A stretch of 64,000 bases of DNA from Streptomyces sp. CC208A (lineage in GTDB: Bacteria > Actinomycetota > Actinomycetes > Streptomycetales > Streptomycetaceae): the NCBI RefSeq assembly GCF_030010625.1, contig NZ_JASCXN010000002.1, positions 62,001-126,000 on the forward strand. Direction: 5' to 3'. A model generated the notes under the pieces. The model saw only the letters and a list, made by a program, of their open reading frames with translations, was not told the origin of the DNA and made no database searches. Of this stretch, positions 41,217-48,837 are shown in pieces (the first letter of the stretch is position 1; every line of letters starts with the position of its first letter). The position numbers and the translations under genes were made by a program.

Positions 41217-42503
41217 CGGCCCCTGCGCGGGCACCGCGCCGCCGCCCGCGGCGACCGCCTCCGCGTCCTGCGCGCGCCGCGTCAGGTTCCGTACGTCCGG
41301 GACGAGCAGGACGAGTGCGGTGACCACGGTCATCAGGGCCGCCGCGCCCCACAGCGAGGCCGTCCGGCCGAAGGCCGTCTCGGCCGGGCCCGCGAGGGCG
41401 GTCGACAGCGGCAGCAGCGCGGTCGAGCCGAACCAGTCGTAGGCGGAGACCCGGGACAGCTTCTCCTCCGGTATCTCCTGGTGCATCGTCGTCATCCAGG
41501 AGACGCCGAAGACCTCCATCGCCACACCGCTGACGAACATCACCAGGGTCAGCCCGGCGGGATGCAGCGGCACGGCGAGCGCCGCCGAGGGCAGCGCGAT
41601 CGGGAAGACGCCGAGCGTGCCGGCGAGGAGCATCCGGCGCGGCTTCCACCGGGTCATCAGGAAGGCGCCGGCGACCGTGCCCACGCCGTAGCCGGCGAGC
41701 GCGATGCCCCAGGGGCGCGCGCCGCCGAGCTCGTCCCGGGCGACCAGCGGCCCGTACACCGACTCCACCGCGCCGATGAGCGCGACGACGACCGAGAACT
41801 GGGCGACGATCGACCACAGCCACGGTCGGCCGATGAACTCCTGCCAGCCCTCGCGCAGATCGGAGAGGAGCCCGCCGCCGGGCTTGCGGTCCGGGATGCC
41901 GCTGACGTCGAGGAAGGCCCGCAGCGCGCCCGCCACGGCGAACGCGGCCGCGTCGACGGCGAGGACCCAGCCGGGGCCGACGAAGGCGACGAGCGCCCCG
42001 CCGAGCGCGGCGCCGCCGATGGCCGCGCCGTGCATCGCCATCCGGTAGAAGGCGAAGGCACGGCTCGCCTGCTCGCCCGTGACGGTGGCCATGAGCATGC
42101 CCTCGGCGGCCGGGTTGAAGAAGGCCTGCCCGGTGCCGCAGAGCCCGGTGAGCACCATCATCTGCCAGAGCTCGGCCGTGCCGGAGAGCACCAGCGCGGC
42201 GAAGACCGCCTGCGAGACGAAGTTGAGCGCGTTGGCCGCGACCATCACCCGGTGCCGGGGTATCCGGTCCGCCACCGCGCCGCCGACGAGCAGGAACAGG
42301 ACCAGCGGCAGGAAGCGCGCCATCGCCACGAGACCCACGTCGCCCGTGTCGCCACCGGCCGCGAAGACGGCCCAGACGGTGGCGATCAGGGCACCGTTGG
42401 CACCGAGGCTGGTCACGACGGTGGCGGCGGTGAGCAGCACGTAGTTGCGCCCGGCCCATGCGGGGCGGCGGGTGCTGCGCGGGGAGGCGGAGGGTTTCGT
42501 CAC
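41178..42503 (-). CDS. MFS transporter (12 helices, enterobactin-exporter-like)
   Basis: 441 residues, twelve predicted membrane helices: YVLLTAATVVTSLGANGALIATVW, VAMARFLPLVLFLLVGGAVADRIPRHRVMVAANALN (loop 2-3 GxxxDRxxR-type motif), TGLCGTGQAFFNPAAEGMLM, and a symmetric second half. It is close to the EntS/MFS_3 group that exports siderophores and drugs. GTG 42503 is preferred because residues before it are an unstructured Gly-run; no strong ribosome-binding site is seen. The C-terminal 30 residues are Ala/Gly-rich and overlap the neighbouring gene. Substrate unknown. Confidence 0.9.
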   Translation of the reverse strand: MTKPSASPRSTRRPAWAGRNYVLLTAATVVTSLGANGALIATVWAVFAAGGDTGDVGLVAMARFLPLVLFLLVGGAVADRIPRHRVMVAANALNFVSQAVFAALVLSGTAELWQMMVLTGLCGTGQAFFNPAAEGMLMATVTGEQASRAFAFYRMAMHGAAIGGAALGGALVAFVGPGWVLAVDAAAFAVAGALRAFLDVSGIPDRKPGGGLLSDLREGWQEFIGRPWLWSIVAQFSVVVALIGAVESVYGPLVARDELGGARPWGIALAGYGVGTVAGAFLMTRWKPRRMLLAGTLGVFPIALPSAALAVPLHPAGLTLVMFVSGVAMEVFGVSWMTTMHQEIPEEKLSRVSAYDWFGSTALLPLSTALAGPAETAFGRTASLWGAAALMTVVTALVLLVPDVRNLTRRAQDAEAVAAGGGAVPAQGPSADAEGTLRGSG

Positions 42504-42590
42504 CCCGGGACTATCCCCGCCGCCGCCCCCGCCTGCCAAACCGATTACCGGACGGATCGTCAGGGCAGGAGGGGGGGGCGGGGAAGCCGG

Positions 42591-43709
42591 TCAGGACTGC
42601 TTGGTGAGCCGGACCGTGGAGAGGATCTTCCGCATCGTCGCGTCCGAGAGCTCGTCCTTCACGCCGTCGGCCGCGTAGAGCACGAAGGTCGCGTAGTCGT
42701 TCTCGGCGTTGAAGAAGGTGAAGGCGAGCGACTTGCCGTCGGTCTCGCACTTGTTGCGCTTCGTCACGTTCGGGGCGGTGGCCGTGGCCATGCTGCCCTT
42801 GAGGCCGGACGCCGTCGTGTAGGGGGTGGCCGCGCTGATCTTGATGCTCTTCTCCGGCATGTGCTGGGCGAACGCGCCCCACACCCAGATGCCGGCCTGG
42901 CCGCGCGCGGCGGAGGCGGTGTCCTTCGCGCCCTTGTTGCCCTTGGTGCCCGCGGAGGCGAGGCCCCAGGTCTCCGGGCTGCCGTCCTTGTCCTCGTCGT
43001 AGGTGCACCACTTGCTCTTGAGGTCGGCGGGCCCTGACATCATGACGAGGGGGCTGCCGTCGCCCTTCTTGGCGTCCTCGAAGCCCGTGCTCGTGGTCGG
43101 CTTCGCGACCTCCCACTCCGGCGGGACGTCGAAGAGGGTGCCGTACCTGGGGTTGTGGACGACCTTCCAGCCGGGGATCGTCGGCTCGAACGCGGTGTCG
43201 CCGCGCGGGTTGTCGTCGTCGGACTCGCCGGTGGGGCCGTCGGACGGTGCGTCCGTCTCCGTGGAGGGCGTGCCGGAGGCCGGGGCCGAGGAGCTCGTGG
43301 CCGGCTTGTCGGCGACGTCCTTCTTGTCGCCCTTGTCGTCGTTCTTGCCGTTCAGGGCGACGAAGGTGGTCACGCCCGCCGCGACGACCACCGCGGCGGC
43401 GGCCACGACCGCGATGAGCGTCGTCCGGTTCCGGCCGCCCCCGCCGGAGCCCTGCGGCGGGGGCGGACCGGGCACCTGGTACTGCGGCACGGTCGGCTGC
43501 TGGTACGGGTTCGGCTGCGCGTATCCCTGTGCGGGGTACCCGCCCTGCTGCGGATGCCCCTGCTGGGGGTACGACGGCTGCTGCGGGAACGCCGGCTGCG
43601 TCGGCTGCTGGTACGGGTTCGGCTGCTGGTACCCCGGCTGCTGGTACGGGTTCTGACTCTGGTCCTGCGGGTTCTGCTCGCCCCCGGGCGGCTGCTGTCC
43701 TGGCCACAT
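42591..43709 (-). CDS. Membrane-anchored protein with Pro/Gln/Tyr-rich N-terminus
   Basis: 372 residues. A cytosolic low-complexity part (1-90) of repeated NPYQQP/QQPGYQQP units leads into one membrane helix (about 97-118, TLIAVVAAAAVVVAAGVTTFVAL), an acidic Ser/Pro/Asp linker and an extracellular domain of about 190 residues with two cysteines (KSKWCTYDEDKD and RNKCETDGK). The domain starts at PGWKVVHNPRYGTLFDVPPEWEV. This architecture (proline-rich cytosolic tail plus one helix and a beta-rich outside domain) is common in Streptomyces surface proteins of unknown function. It is divergent from the thioesterase gene. Confidence 0.85.
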   Translation of the reverse strand: MWPGQQPPGGEQNPQDQSQNPYQQPGYQQPNPYQQPTQPAFPQQPSYPQQGHPQQGGYPAQGYAQPNPYQQPTVPQYQVPGPPPPQGSGGGGRNRTTLIAVVAAAAVVVAAGVTTFVALNGKNDDKGDKKDVADKPATSSSAPASGTPSTETDAPSDGPTGESDDDNPRGDTAFEPTIPGWKVVHNPRYGTLFDVPPEWEVAKPTTSTGFEDAKKGDGSPLVMMSGPADLKSKWCTYDEDKDGSPETWGLASAGTKGNKGAKDTASAARGQAGIWVWGAFAQHMPEKSIKISAATPYTTASGLKGSMATATAPNVTKRNKCETDGKSLAFTFFNAENDYATFVLYAADGVKDELSDATMRKILSTVRLTKQS

Positions 43710-43762
43710 GGGCCGTAACGATAGAGGGGCGGCGTGGACCGGGCCACGCCCGGGGCGCGGGG

Positions 43763-43831
43763 CGGCCGGAGGCCTCCGGCCGGAGAGGCGTGACCAGGGG
43801 CATGGCCGGAGGCGTGACCGCAGGCATGGCC
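43763..43831. repeat. 20-bp perfect palindrome and 24-bp tandem repeat in a divergent promoter region
   Basis: CGGCCGGAGGCCTCCGGCCG at 43763-43782 is a perfect palindrome. Right after it, GGCGTGACC (43787-43795, 43811-43819) and GGCATGGCC (43799-43807, 43823-43831) recur with a 24-base period. The set sits between the divergent starts at 43709 and 43864 and could hold protein-binding sites; no known motif is recognised. Confidence 0.5.
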
Positions 43832-43863
43832 AAGGCTCCTACTCGTGGGTAACATCACGGCAC

Positions 43864-44325
43864 ATGAGCGCAGATCAGATGTCCGTCGGCGAGATGCTCG
43901 CCGCCACGGTTCCCATGGCCAAGACCCTCGACCTGGAGTTCCTGGAGACCACCGCGGAGCGCGCCGTCGTGCGCCTGCCGGACCAGGCCGCCTACCACAA
44001 CCACCTGGGCGGCCCGCACGCCGGCGCCATGTTCACCCTCGCCGAGTCCGCCAGCGGCGCCATCGTGATCGCCGCCTTCGGCGCCCAGCTCGGCCGGGCC
44101 GTACCGCTCGCCGTCAGCGCCGAGATCGCGTACAAGAAGCTCGCCATGGGCGTCGTCACCGCCACCGCCACCCTCGGCCGCCCCGTCGCCGAGGTCGTCG
44201 CCGAGCTCGACGCCGGGCAGCGCCCCGAGTTCCCGGTCCGCATCGACATCACCCGTGAGGACGGCGCCGTCACCGGCGAGATGACCGTTCTGTGGACCCT
44301 GAGGCCCAACGACTCCGGCAAGTGA
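43864..44325 (+). CDS. Hotdog-fold thioesterase, PaaI/DUF4442 type
   Basis: 153 residues with the hotdog pattern: AYHNHLGGPHAGAMFTLAESASGAIVIAAFG (HGGxxxxLAExA-type motif) and VSAEIAYKKLAMGVVTATATLG. It likely hydrolyses a small acyl-CoA or acyl-carrier thioester. The catalytic Glu/Asp of TesB-PaaI types is represented by Glu in LAESAS. The gene has no clear ribosome-binding site before the ATG at 43864. It runs towards the DedA gene but is separated by an inverted repeat. Confidence 0.88.
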   Translation: MSADQMSVGEMLAATVPMAKTLDLEFLETTAERAVVRLPDQAAYHNHLGGPHAGAMFTLAESASGAIVIAAFGAQLGRAVPLAVSAEIAYKKLAMGVVTATATLGRPVAEVVAELDAGQRPEFPVRIDITREDGAVTGEMTVLWTLRPNDSGK

Positions 44326-44361
44326 CCCGCTTCCTCCCTCCGGCCGGGGGCGGCCGTCGAA

Positions 44362-44387
44362 ACCCGTTCGACGCGAACGGGTAGGCT
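44362..44387 (+). promoter_or_regulatory. Inverted repeat overlapping the DedA promoter
   Basis: ACCCGTTCG (44362-44370) and CGAACGGGT (44374-44382) are a perfect 9-bp inverted repeat with a 3-base centre; TAGGCT (44382-44387) directly after is a good -10 box. It could be an operator for the DedA gene, or a terminator for the thioesterase gene. Confidence 0.5.
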
Positions 44388-44468
44388 GCCCCGGCGTGCC
44401 CGACGCGGGGCACGCCACCGACGCGGTCCGCGACCGGGACCGCGTCCGCCCGACGGGAGGAACCCGCG

Positions 44469-45125
44469 TTGCACGTCCAGGAGTGGCTGGAGACGATCCC
44501 GGCCGTCGCCATCTACGCGCTGGTGGGGGTGGTGATCGGCCTGGAGAGCCTCGGCATCCCGCTCCCCGGCGAGATCGTCCTCGTCAGCTCGGCCCTGCTC
44601 GCCTCGCAGCACGGGGACATCAACCCGTACGTGCTCGGCACCTGCGCCACCGCCGGGGCGATCATCGGCGACTCGATCGGGTACGCGATCGGCCGCAGGG
44701 GCGGCCGTCCGCTGCTCGCCTGGCTCGGCGGCAAGTTCCCCAAGCACTTCAGCGAGGCGAACATCGCCCTCGCCGAACGCTCCTTCCAGAAGTGGGGCAT
44801 GTGGGCGGTCTTCTTCGGCCGCTTCATCGCCCTCCTGCGGATCTTCGCAGGCCCGCTCGCGGGCGTCCTGAAGATGCCGTACTGGAAGTTCCTCATCGCC
44901 AACGTCTTCGGCGGCATCCTGTGGGCGGGCGGCACCACCGCCGTCATCTACTCGGTCGGCATCGTCGCCGAGGCATGGCTGAAGCGCTTCTCCTGGCTGG
45001 GTCTGGTCCTCGCCGTCCTGGTCGGTCTCGCCTCGATGCTCATCATCAAGAACCGCGCCAAGAAGGCGGCCGCGGCGGCCGAGCCGCACCCGGCGGCACC
45101 GCGGGAGCCGGTCGCGGTGGACTGA
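44469..45125 (+). CDS. DedA-family membrane protein
   Basis: 218 residues: ALVGVVIGLESLGIPLPGEIVLVSSALLA (the DedA E...P.PGE motif), GAIIGDSIGYAIGRRGGR, RSFQKWGMWAVFFGRFIALLRIFAGPLAGVLKMPYWKFLIANVFGGILWA (F.GRF.P.R...AG) and a last helix FSWLGLVLAVLVGLASMLII. DedA proteins help keep membrane potential and recycle undecaprenyl phosphate. The TTG start at 44469 is supported by GGGAGGAA upstream; no better ATG or GTG precedes the motif. The final 20 residues are Ala/Pro-rich. A shared hairpin terminator at 45154-45198 follows. Confidence 0.93.
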   Translation: MHVQEWLETIPAVAIYALVGVVIGLESLGIPLPGEIVLVSSALLASQHGDINPYVLGTCATAGAIIGDSIGYAIGRRGGRPLLAWLGGKFPKHFSEANIALAERSFQKWGMWAVFFGRFIALLRIFAGPLAGVLKMPYWKFLIANVFGGILWAGGTTAVIYSVGIVAEAWLKRFSWLGLVLAVLVGLASMLIIKNRAKKAAAAAEPHPAAPREPVAVD

Positions 45126-45153
45126 GCGCGCGGACCGACGGCTTCGGACACGT

Positions 45154-45198
45154 GACGGAGGGCGGCACCCGGACCCGTTCCGGCTGCCGCCCTCCGTC
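45154..45198. terminator. Bidirectional terminator hairpin
   Basis: GACGGAGGGCGGCA (45154-45167) pairs perfectly with TGCCGCCCTCCGTC (45185-45198) over 14 bp with a 17-base loop, between the convergent DedA and carbonic anhydrase genes. Confidence 0.8.
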
Positions 45199-45218
45199 GT
45201 GCTCCCCGGGGCCGGCGG

Positions 45219-45746
45219 TCAGTCGCCGTACGCCTCGGCGTGGACCTTGGCCAGGTGGAGGTACATCTCGGCGTTCAGCCGGATGCCCGCCCGCTCCTCC
45301 TCCGTCAGCGGGCGGCGGACCTTCGCGGGGACACCGGCGACCAGCGAACCGGGCGGGACCTCCATGCCCTGCGGCACGAGCGCCTGCGCCGCGACGAGCG
45401 AGCCCGCGCCGATCCGGGCCCCGTTGAGCACGGTCGCGCCCATGCCGACGAGCACGTCGTCCTCGATGACACAGCCGTGCACGGTCGCGTTGTGCCCGAC
45501 CGTCACCCGGTCGCCGATCGAGACGGGGAAACCGGGGTCCACGTGGACGGTGCAGTTGTCCTGGATGTTGGAGTCCTCGCCGACGACGATGGGGCCGCAG
45601 TCGGCGCGCAGCACCGCGTGGTACCAGACGCCGGCGCGGGCGCCGAGCGTCACCTCGCCGAGTACCACCGAGGTCGGCGCCGTGAAGGCGGTCGGGTCGA
45701 CATTCGGTTCCCTGCCGCCGACGGCCTTGATCAACGCCTCTGCCAT
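45219..45746 (-). CDS. Gamma carbonic anhydrase-like protein (left-handed beta-helix)
   Basis: 175 residues made of hexapeptide repeats: VVLGEVTLGARAGVWYHAVLRADCGPIVVGEDSNIQDNCTVHVDPG, VTVGHNATVHGCVIEDDVLVGMGATVLNGARIGAGSLVAAQALVPQG and SLVAGVPAKVRRPL. The three histidines expected for zinc (in TVHVD, VGHN and VHG) are present, fitting the CaiE/PaaY/YrdA group of gamma-class enzymes. The ATG at 45746 has AGGAG seven bases upstream. It is divergent from the acyltransferase gene across 148 bases. Confidence 0.93.
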   Translation of the reverse strand: MAEALIKAVGGREPNVDPTAFTAPTSVVLGEVTLGARAGVWYHAVLRADCGPIVVGEDSNIQDNCTVHVDPGFPVSIGDRVTVGHNATVHGCVIEDDVLVGMGATVLNGARIGAGSLVAAQALVPQGMEVPPGSLVAGVPAKVRRPLTEEERAGIRLNAEMYLHLAKVHAEAYGD

Positions 45747-45894
45747 GGGGTCACTCCTGAGGGTCCGTACGGCTCGTGCGGCCGTGGGGGTGTCGCGCCT
45801 TCCGGTTGTCCTCCGCACCCTAATGCCGTGCCCATGACGGACATCACAGGGGACCGCACCGATCCGCCCCCACACCGCCGACTACGGTGGCGGG

Positions 45895-46704
45895 GTGCCC
45901 AGAAACGGAAACACGTTCTCATCCCTCGCCGCCTGGCGGCGCCGGGTCGTCGCCCACGCCCTCCAGGGCGGCTGGCGCTGGGCGCAGCAGGCGGGCGCGG
46001 TCACCGCGGAGCACCCGGGGAAGCTGCGGTTCCGGCGGCTCGGCGCGGGCACCCGGCTGGCCTTTCCGCAGGGCACGGTCTTCGGCGAGCGGTGGATCGA
46101 GATCGGCGAGTGCTGCATCATCGCCGAGCAGGTCACCCTGACCGCCGGGATGCTGCCGGGGCTCGATCTCGGCACGGAGACCGTCCTCACCCTGGGGAAC
46201 GGCGTCGTGCTCGGCCGCGGCAGCCACGTCATCGCCGACACGACGATCACCATCGGCTCGGACACCTACTGCGGGCCGTACGTCTACATCACCTCGACCA
46301 ACCACAGCTACGACGACCCGCACGAGCCCATCGGCCGCCAGTGGCCGCGCTCCGAGCCGGTCTCGATCGGCCCCGGCTGCTGGCTCGGCACGGGGGCGGT
46401 GATCCTGCCGGGCGCGCGGATCGGCCGCAACGTGGTGGTGGCGGCGGGTGCGGTGGTACGCGGCGAGGTGCCGGACCACTCGGTGGTGGCGGGCGCTCCG
46501 GCCAGGGTCGTACGGCGCTGGGACCCGGAGCGCGGCTGGCAGCCGCCCCTGCGCACCCCGGCCCCCCGGCCGATCCCCGAGGACGTCACGCCGGAGCAGC
46601 TGGCGGCGCTCGCGGCCTGGGAGGTCGAACAGGCGGAGGCGGGGGAGCGGGCGGAGACGGAGAAGGGCACGGAGGCCGAGCCGTCCGTCAGCCGCTCGCG
46701 ATGA
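45895..46704 (+). CDS. Hexapeptide-repeat O-acetyltransferase-like protein
   Basis: 269 residues with a long left-handed beta-helix: GERWIEIGECCIIAEQVTLTAG, TVLTLGNGVVLGRGSHVIADTTITIGSDTYCGPYVYITSTNHSYDDPHEPI (the NHxY...P loop of NodL/LacA-type enzymes with catalytic His) and VSIGPGCWLGTGAVILPGARIGRNVVVAAGAVVRGEVPDHSVVAGAPARVVRRW. These enzymes move an acetyl group from CoA onto sugars or related acceptors. The last 55 residues are a charged tail. The 3' end overlaps the convergent EamA gene by 17 bases. Confidence 0.9.
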   Translation: MPRNGNTFSSLAAWRRRVVAHALQGGWRWAQQAGAVTAEHPGKLRFRRLGAGTRLAFPQGTVFGERWIEIGECCIIAEQVTLTAGMLPGLDLGTETVLTLGNGVVLGRGSHVIADTTITIGSDTYCGPYVYITSTNHSYDDPHEPIGRQWPRSEPVSIGPGCWLGTGAVILPGARIGRNVVVAAGAVVRGEVPDHSVVAGAPARVVRRWDPERGWQPPLRTPAPRPIPEDVTPEQLAALAAWEVEQAEAGERAETEKGTEAEPSVSRSR

Positions 46705-47551
46705 GGAGCGTGCCGACGAGCGCGAGGCCCGCGCCGGCCGCCTGGATCGCGCGCAGCCGCTCACGGAGCACGCCGAAGGCGGCGAGCGCGGTCACGACCG
46801 GGTAGAGGCTGGCGAGCACGGCGGCCACGAGGACCGGGCCGCGCTGCGCGGCGATGGCGTAGGTGCCGTTCGCGGCGACGTCGGCGAGTCCCACGAAGGC
46901 GAGGGCCGGGAGCGCGCCCCGGATCGCCCGGAACCCCTCCTCGGGCAGCGCCCGGCCGCCGCGCCGCACGGAGAGGTACAGGGCGCCGCCGCCCACGGCC
47001 ACGTTGGTGACGCGCTGGACGAAGAGGGCGAGGAAGAGGCCGGTGAGGGTGGTGGACGCCTCGGCGATGAGCACCATGACGGCGCCGAACCCGAAGGCGG
47101 CGAAGAGCGTGAGGACGATCGCCTGCCGCTGGACGGGCGCCCCGCGCAGCTCCGGGCCGCCCGCGAGGACGATGCCGAGGACCGCCGCGACGATGCCGCC
47201 GACCTGGAACAGGCCGGGCCGGTCGCCGAGGACCAGGCCGACGGTGACGGGGACGGCCACGCCGAGCGAGCCGAGCGGGGAGACCACGCCCATCGGGCCG
47301 AGCGCGAGCGCCTTGTAGAAGGCGAGCATGGCGGCCGGGCCGACGACGCCGGCGGCGACCGCGTACCAGAGGCCGGGCCCGGCCTCGGTCCAGGCGGAGG
47401 TGGCGAGGACGACCGCGCCGAGGACGAGGACCGCGAGGACCTGGGAGACCACGACGACGGTGAGGGCCGGGATGCGCCGGGTGAGCAGGCCGCCCCCGAA
47501 GTCGGCGAAGCCCCACAGGAGGGCGGTGGCCAGGGCGAACAGGGCGGTCAT
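46688..47551 (-). CDS. EamA-family transporter (drug/metabolite exporter)
   Basis: 287 residues, ten predicted membrane helices in two EamA repeats. The first (FALATALLWGFADFGGGLLTRRIPALTVVVVSQ ... SPLGSLGVAVPVTVGLVLGDRPGLFQVGGIVAAVLGIVLA) and second halves (LFAAFGFGAVMVLIAEAST ... VLASLYPVVTALAAFGVLRERLRAIQAAGAGLALVGTLLI) are full length. ATG 47551 is chosen because GAGGA precedes it at a good distance. It is divergent from an XRE-cupin regulator, a common pairing in which the regulator controls the exporter or a linked metabolite response. Substrate unknown. Confidence 0.92.
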   Translation of the reverse strand: MTALFALATALLWGFADFGGGLLTRRIPALTVVVVSQVLAVLVLGAVVLATSAWTEAGPGLWYAVAAGVVGPAAMLAFYKALALGPMGVVSPLGSLGVAVPVTVGLVLGDRPGLFQVGGIVAAVLGIVLAGGPELRGAPVQRQAIVLTLFAAFGFGAVMVLIAEASTTLTGLFLALFVQRVTNVAVGGGALYLSVRRGGRALPEEGFRAIRGALPALAFVGLADVAANGTYAIAAQRGPVLVAAVLASLYPVVTALAAFGVLRERLRAIQAAGAGLALVGTLLIASG

Positions 47552-47614
47552 GGAGTCCTCGCAGGCGGGCACGGGCGGAACGGGCGGTAACGGGGCAGTA
47601 CAGTGCAGTGCACA

Positions 47615-47671
47615 GTGGGGTCCACCCCACCGTAGTGCAGCCTATTGGACTCTGTCATCCAGGATATTGGA
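47615..47671. promoter_or_regulatory. Operator-like repeats between EamA and XRE-cupin genes
   Basis: GTGGGGT (47615-47621) and ACCCCAC (47624-47630) are a perfect 7-bp inverted repeat with a two-base centre. TATTGGAC recurs directly at 47643 and 47665, 22 bases apart. CAGTGCA-type hexamers cluster just upstream. These are candidate binding sites for the regulator starting at 47678. Confidence 0.5.
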
Positions 47672-47677
47672 CGGAAT

Positions 47678-48250
47678 GTGTCGGACCTCGACCAGCTGAC
47701 CCAGTCGCTCGCCCGTAACCTGAAGCGCTGGCGCAACGAGCGGGGCTTCACCCTGGACGCGCTCGCCGCCCGCTCCGGGGTCAGCCGCGGCATGATCATT
47801 CAGATCGAGCAGGCCAGGACCAACCCGAGCGTCGGCACCACCGTGAAGCTGGCCGACGCCCTCGGCGTCTCCATCACCACGCTCCTCGACTACGAGCAGG
47901 GCTCCCACGTCCGGCTCGTCCCGCCGGAGCAGGCCGTCCGCATGTGGTCCACCCCCGCCGGCAGCCACACCACCCTGCTCGTCGGCACCGAGGCCCGCGG
48001 CCCCCTCGAACTCTGGTCCTGGTCGCTGATGCCGGGCGAGGGCAGCGCCTCCGACCCGCACCCGCAGGGCACCACGGAGCTCCTCCACGTCGTCGCCGGC
48101 GTGCTCACCCTGGTCGTCGACGGCGTCGAGCACACCGTCCCCGCCGGGACCTCCGCCGTCTTCGAGGCCGCGGCCCCGCACACGTACCGCAACGACGGCG
48201 AGGAGCCGGTCGAGATGACCATGGCCGTCTCGGTCCCGCCCGCCCGCTGA
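47678..48250 (+). CDS. XRE-family helix-turn-helix regulator with C-terminal cupin domain
   Basis: 190 residues. HTH_3 (about 10-65): LARNLKRWRNERGFTLDALAARSGVSRGMIIQIEQARTNPSVGTTVKLADALGVSITTLLD. A cupin sensor domain follows: HPQGTTELLHVVAGVLTLVVDGVEHTVPAGTSAVFEAAAPHTYRN with His residues for metal or ligand binding. PuuR/SutR-type regulators have this layout. GTG 47678 places the HTH about 10 residues in; a TTG at 47645 would add an A/T-rich segment that carries the repeats noted upstream. It likely governs the divergent EamA gene. Confidence 0.92.
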   Translation: MSDLDQLTQSLARNLKRWRNERGFTLDALAARSGVSRGMIIQIEQARTNPSVGTTVKLADALGVSITTLLDYEQGSHVRLVPPEQAVRMWSTPAGSHTTLLVGTEARGPLELWSWSLMPGEGSASDPHPQGTTELLHVVAGVLTLVVDGVEHTVPAGTSAVFEAAAPHTYRNDGEEPVEMTMAVSVPPAR

Positions 48251-48281
48251 AGGCCCCGTCCGCCGCCACGGCGGCCGGGGC

Positions 48282-48722
48282 TCAGCCCAGGCGCGGGATC
48301 TCGATGGCGGGGCAGCGGTCCATCACCATGTCCAGGCCCGCCTCCGTCGTACGGGCGTACGCGGCCTCGTCGACGACGCCGAGCTGGAACCAGACCGCCT
48401 TCGCGCCGACCTCCCGGGCCTCGTCGGCGACCGCCCCGGCCAGGTCGCTGTTGACGAAGACGTCCACCACGTCGACGGGGAAGGGGATGTCGGCGAGCGA
48501 GGCGTACCCCGGCTCCCCGTGCACCGTCTCCGCCTTCGGGTGCACCGGCACGATCCGCTTGCCGAAGCGCTGGAGGACGGCCGCCACCCCGTACGCGGCA
48601 CGCGCCCGGTTCGTGGAGAGGCCCACGATCGCCCAGGTGTCGCCCGTTCCCGTCAGGATCCGGCGGACGGTCTCCTCCTCGGACCGCCCGGTCGCCGCGA
48701 TGGTCGTGGTGTCGACGCTCAT
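48282..48722 (-). CDS. CoA-binding domain protein (YccU-like)
   Basis: 146 residues: TWAIVGLSTNRARAAYGVAAVLQRFGKRIVPVHP, TVHGEPGYASLADIPFPVDVVDVFVNSDLAGAVADEAREVGAKAVWFQLGVVDEAA and a terminal DRCPAIEI. This is the small CoA_binding_2 fold that holds CoA or a nucleotide and is found alone in many bacteria. The fold is that of the N-terminal domain of succinyl-CoA synthetase alpha. Cellular role not established. Confidence 0.92.
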   Translation of the reverse strand: MSVDTTTIAATGRSEEETVRRILTGTGDTWAIVGLSTNRARAAYGVAAVLQRFGKRIVPVHPKAETVHGEPGYASLADIPFPVDVVDVFVNSDLAGAVADEAREVGAKAVWFQLGVVDEAAYARTTEAGLDMVMDRCPAIEIPRLG

Positions 48723-48837
48723 CCTGGTGCCTTCCTTCGTCGCCTGCGGCCCGTACGGCCTCTTCCCCGTTACGAACCCGCCACGCCCCGCGATCCTTCC
48801 CGCATCGGAGGAGAACCGGGCGCGAACGACGGCCGGA

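Noticed and set aside
43490..43690. Regular short repeats that could suggest a CRISPR-like or satellite array
   Set aside because: They encode NPYQQP/QQPGYQQP units in frame inside the surface-protein gene, so this is protein low complexity.
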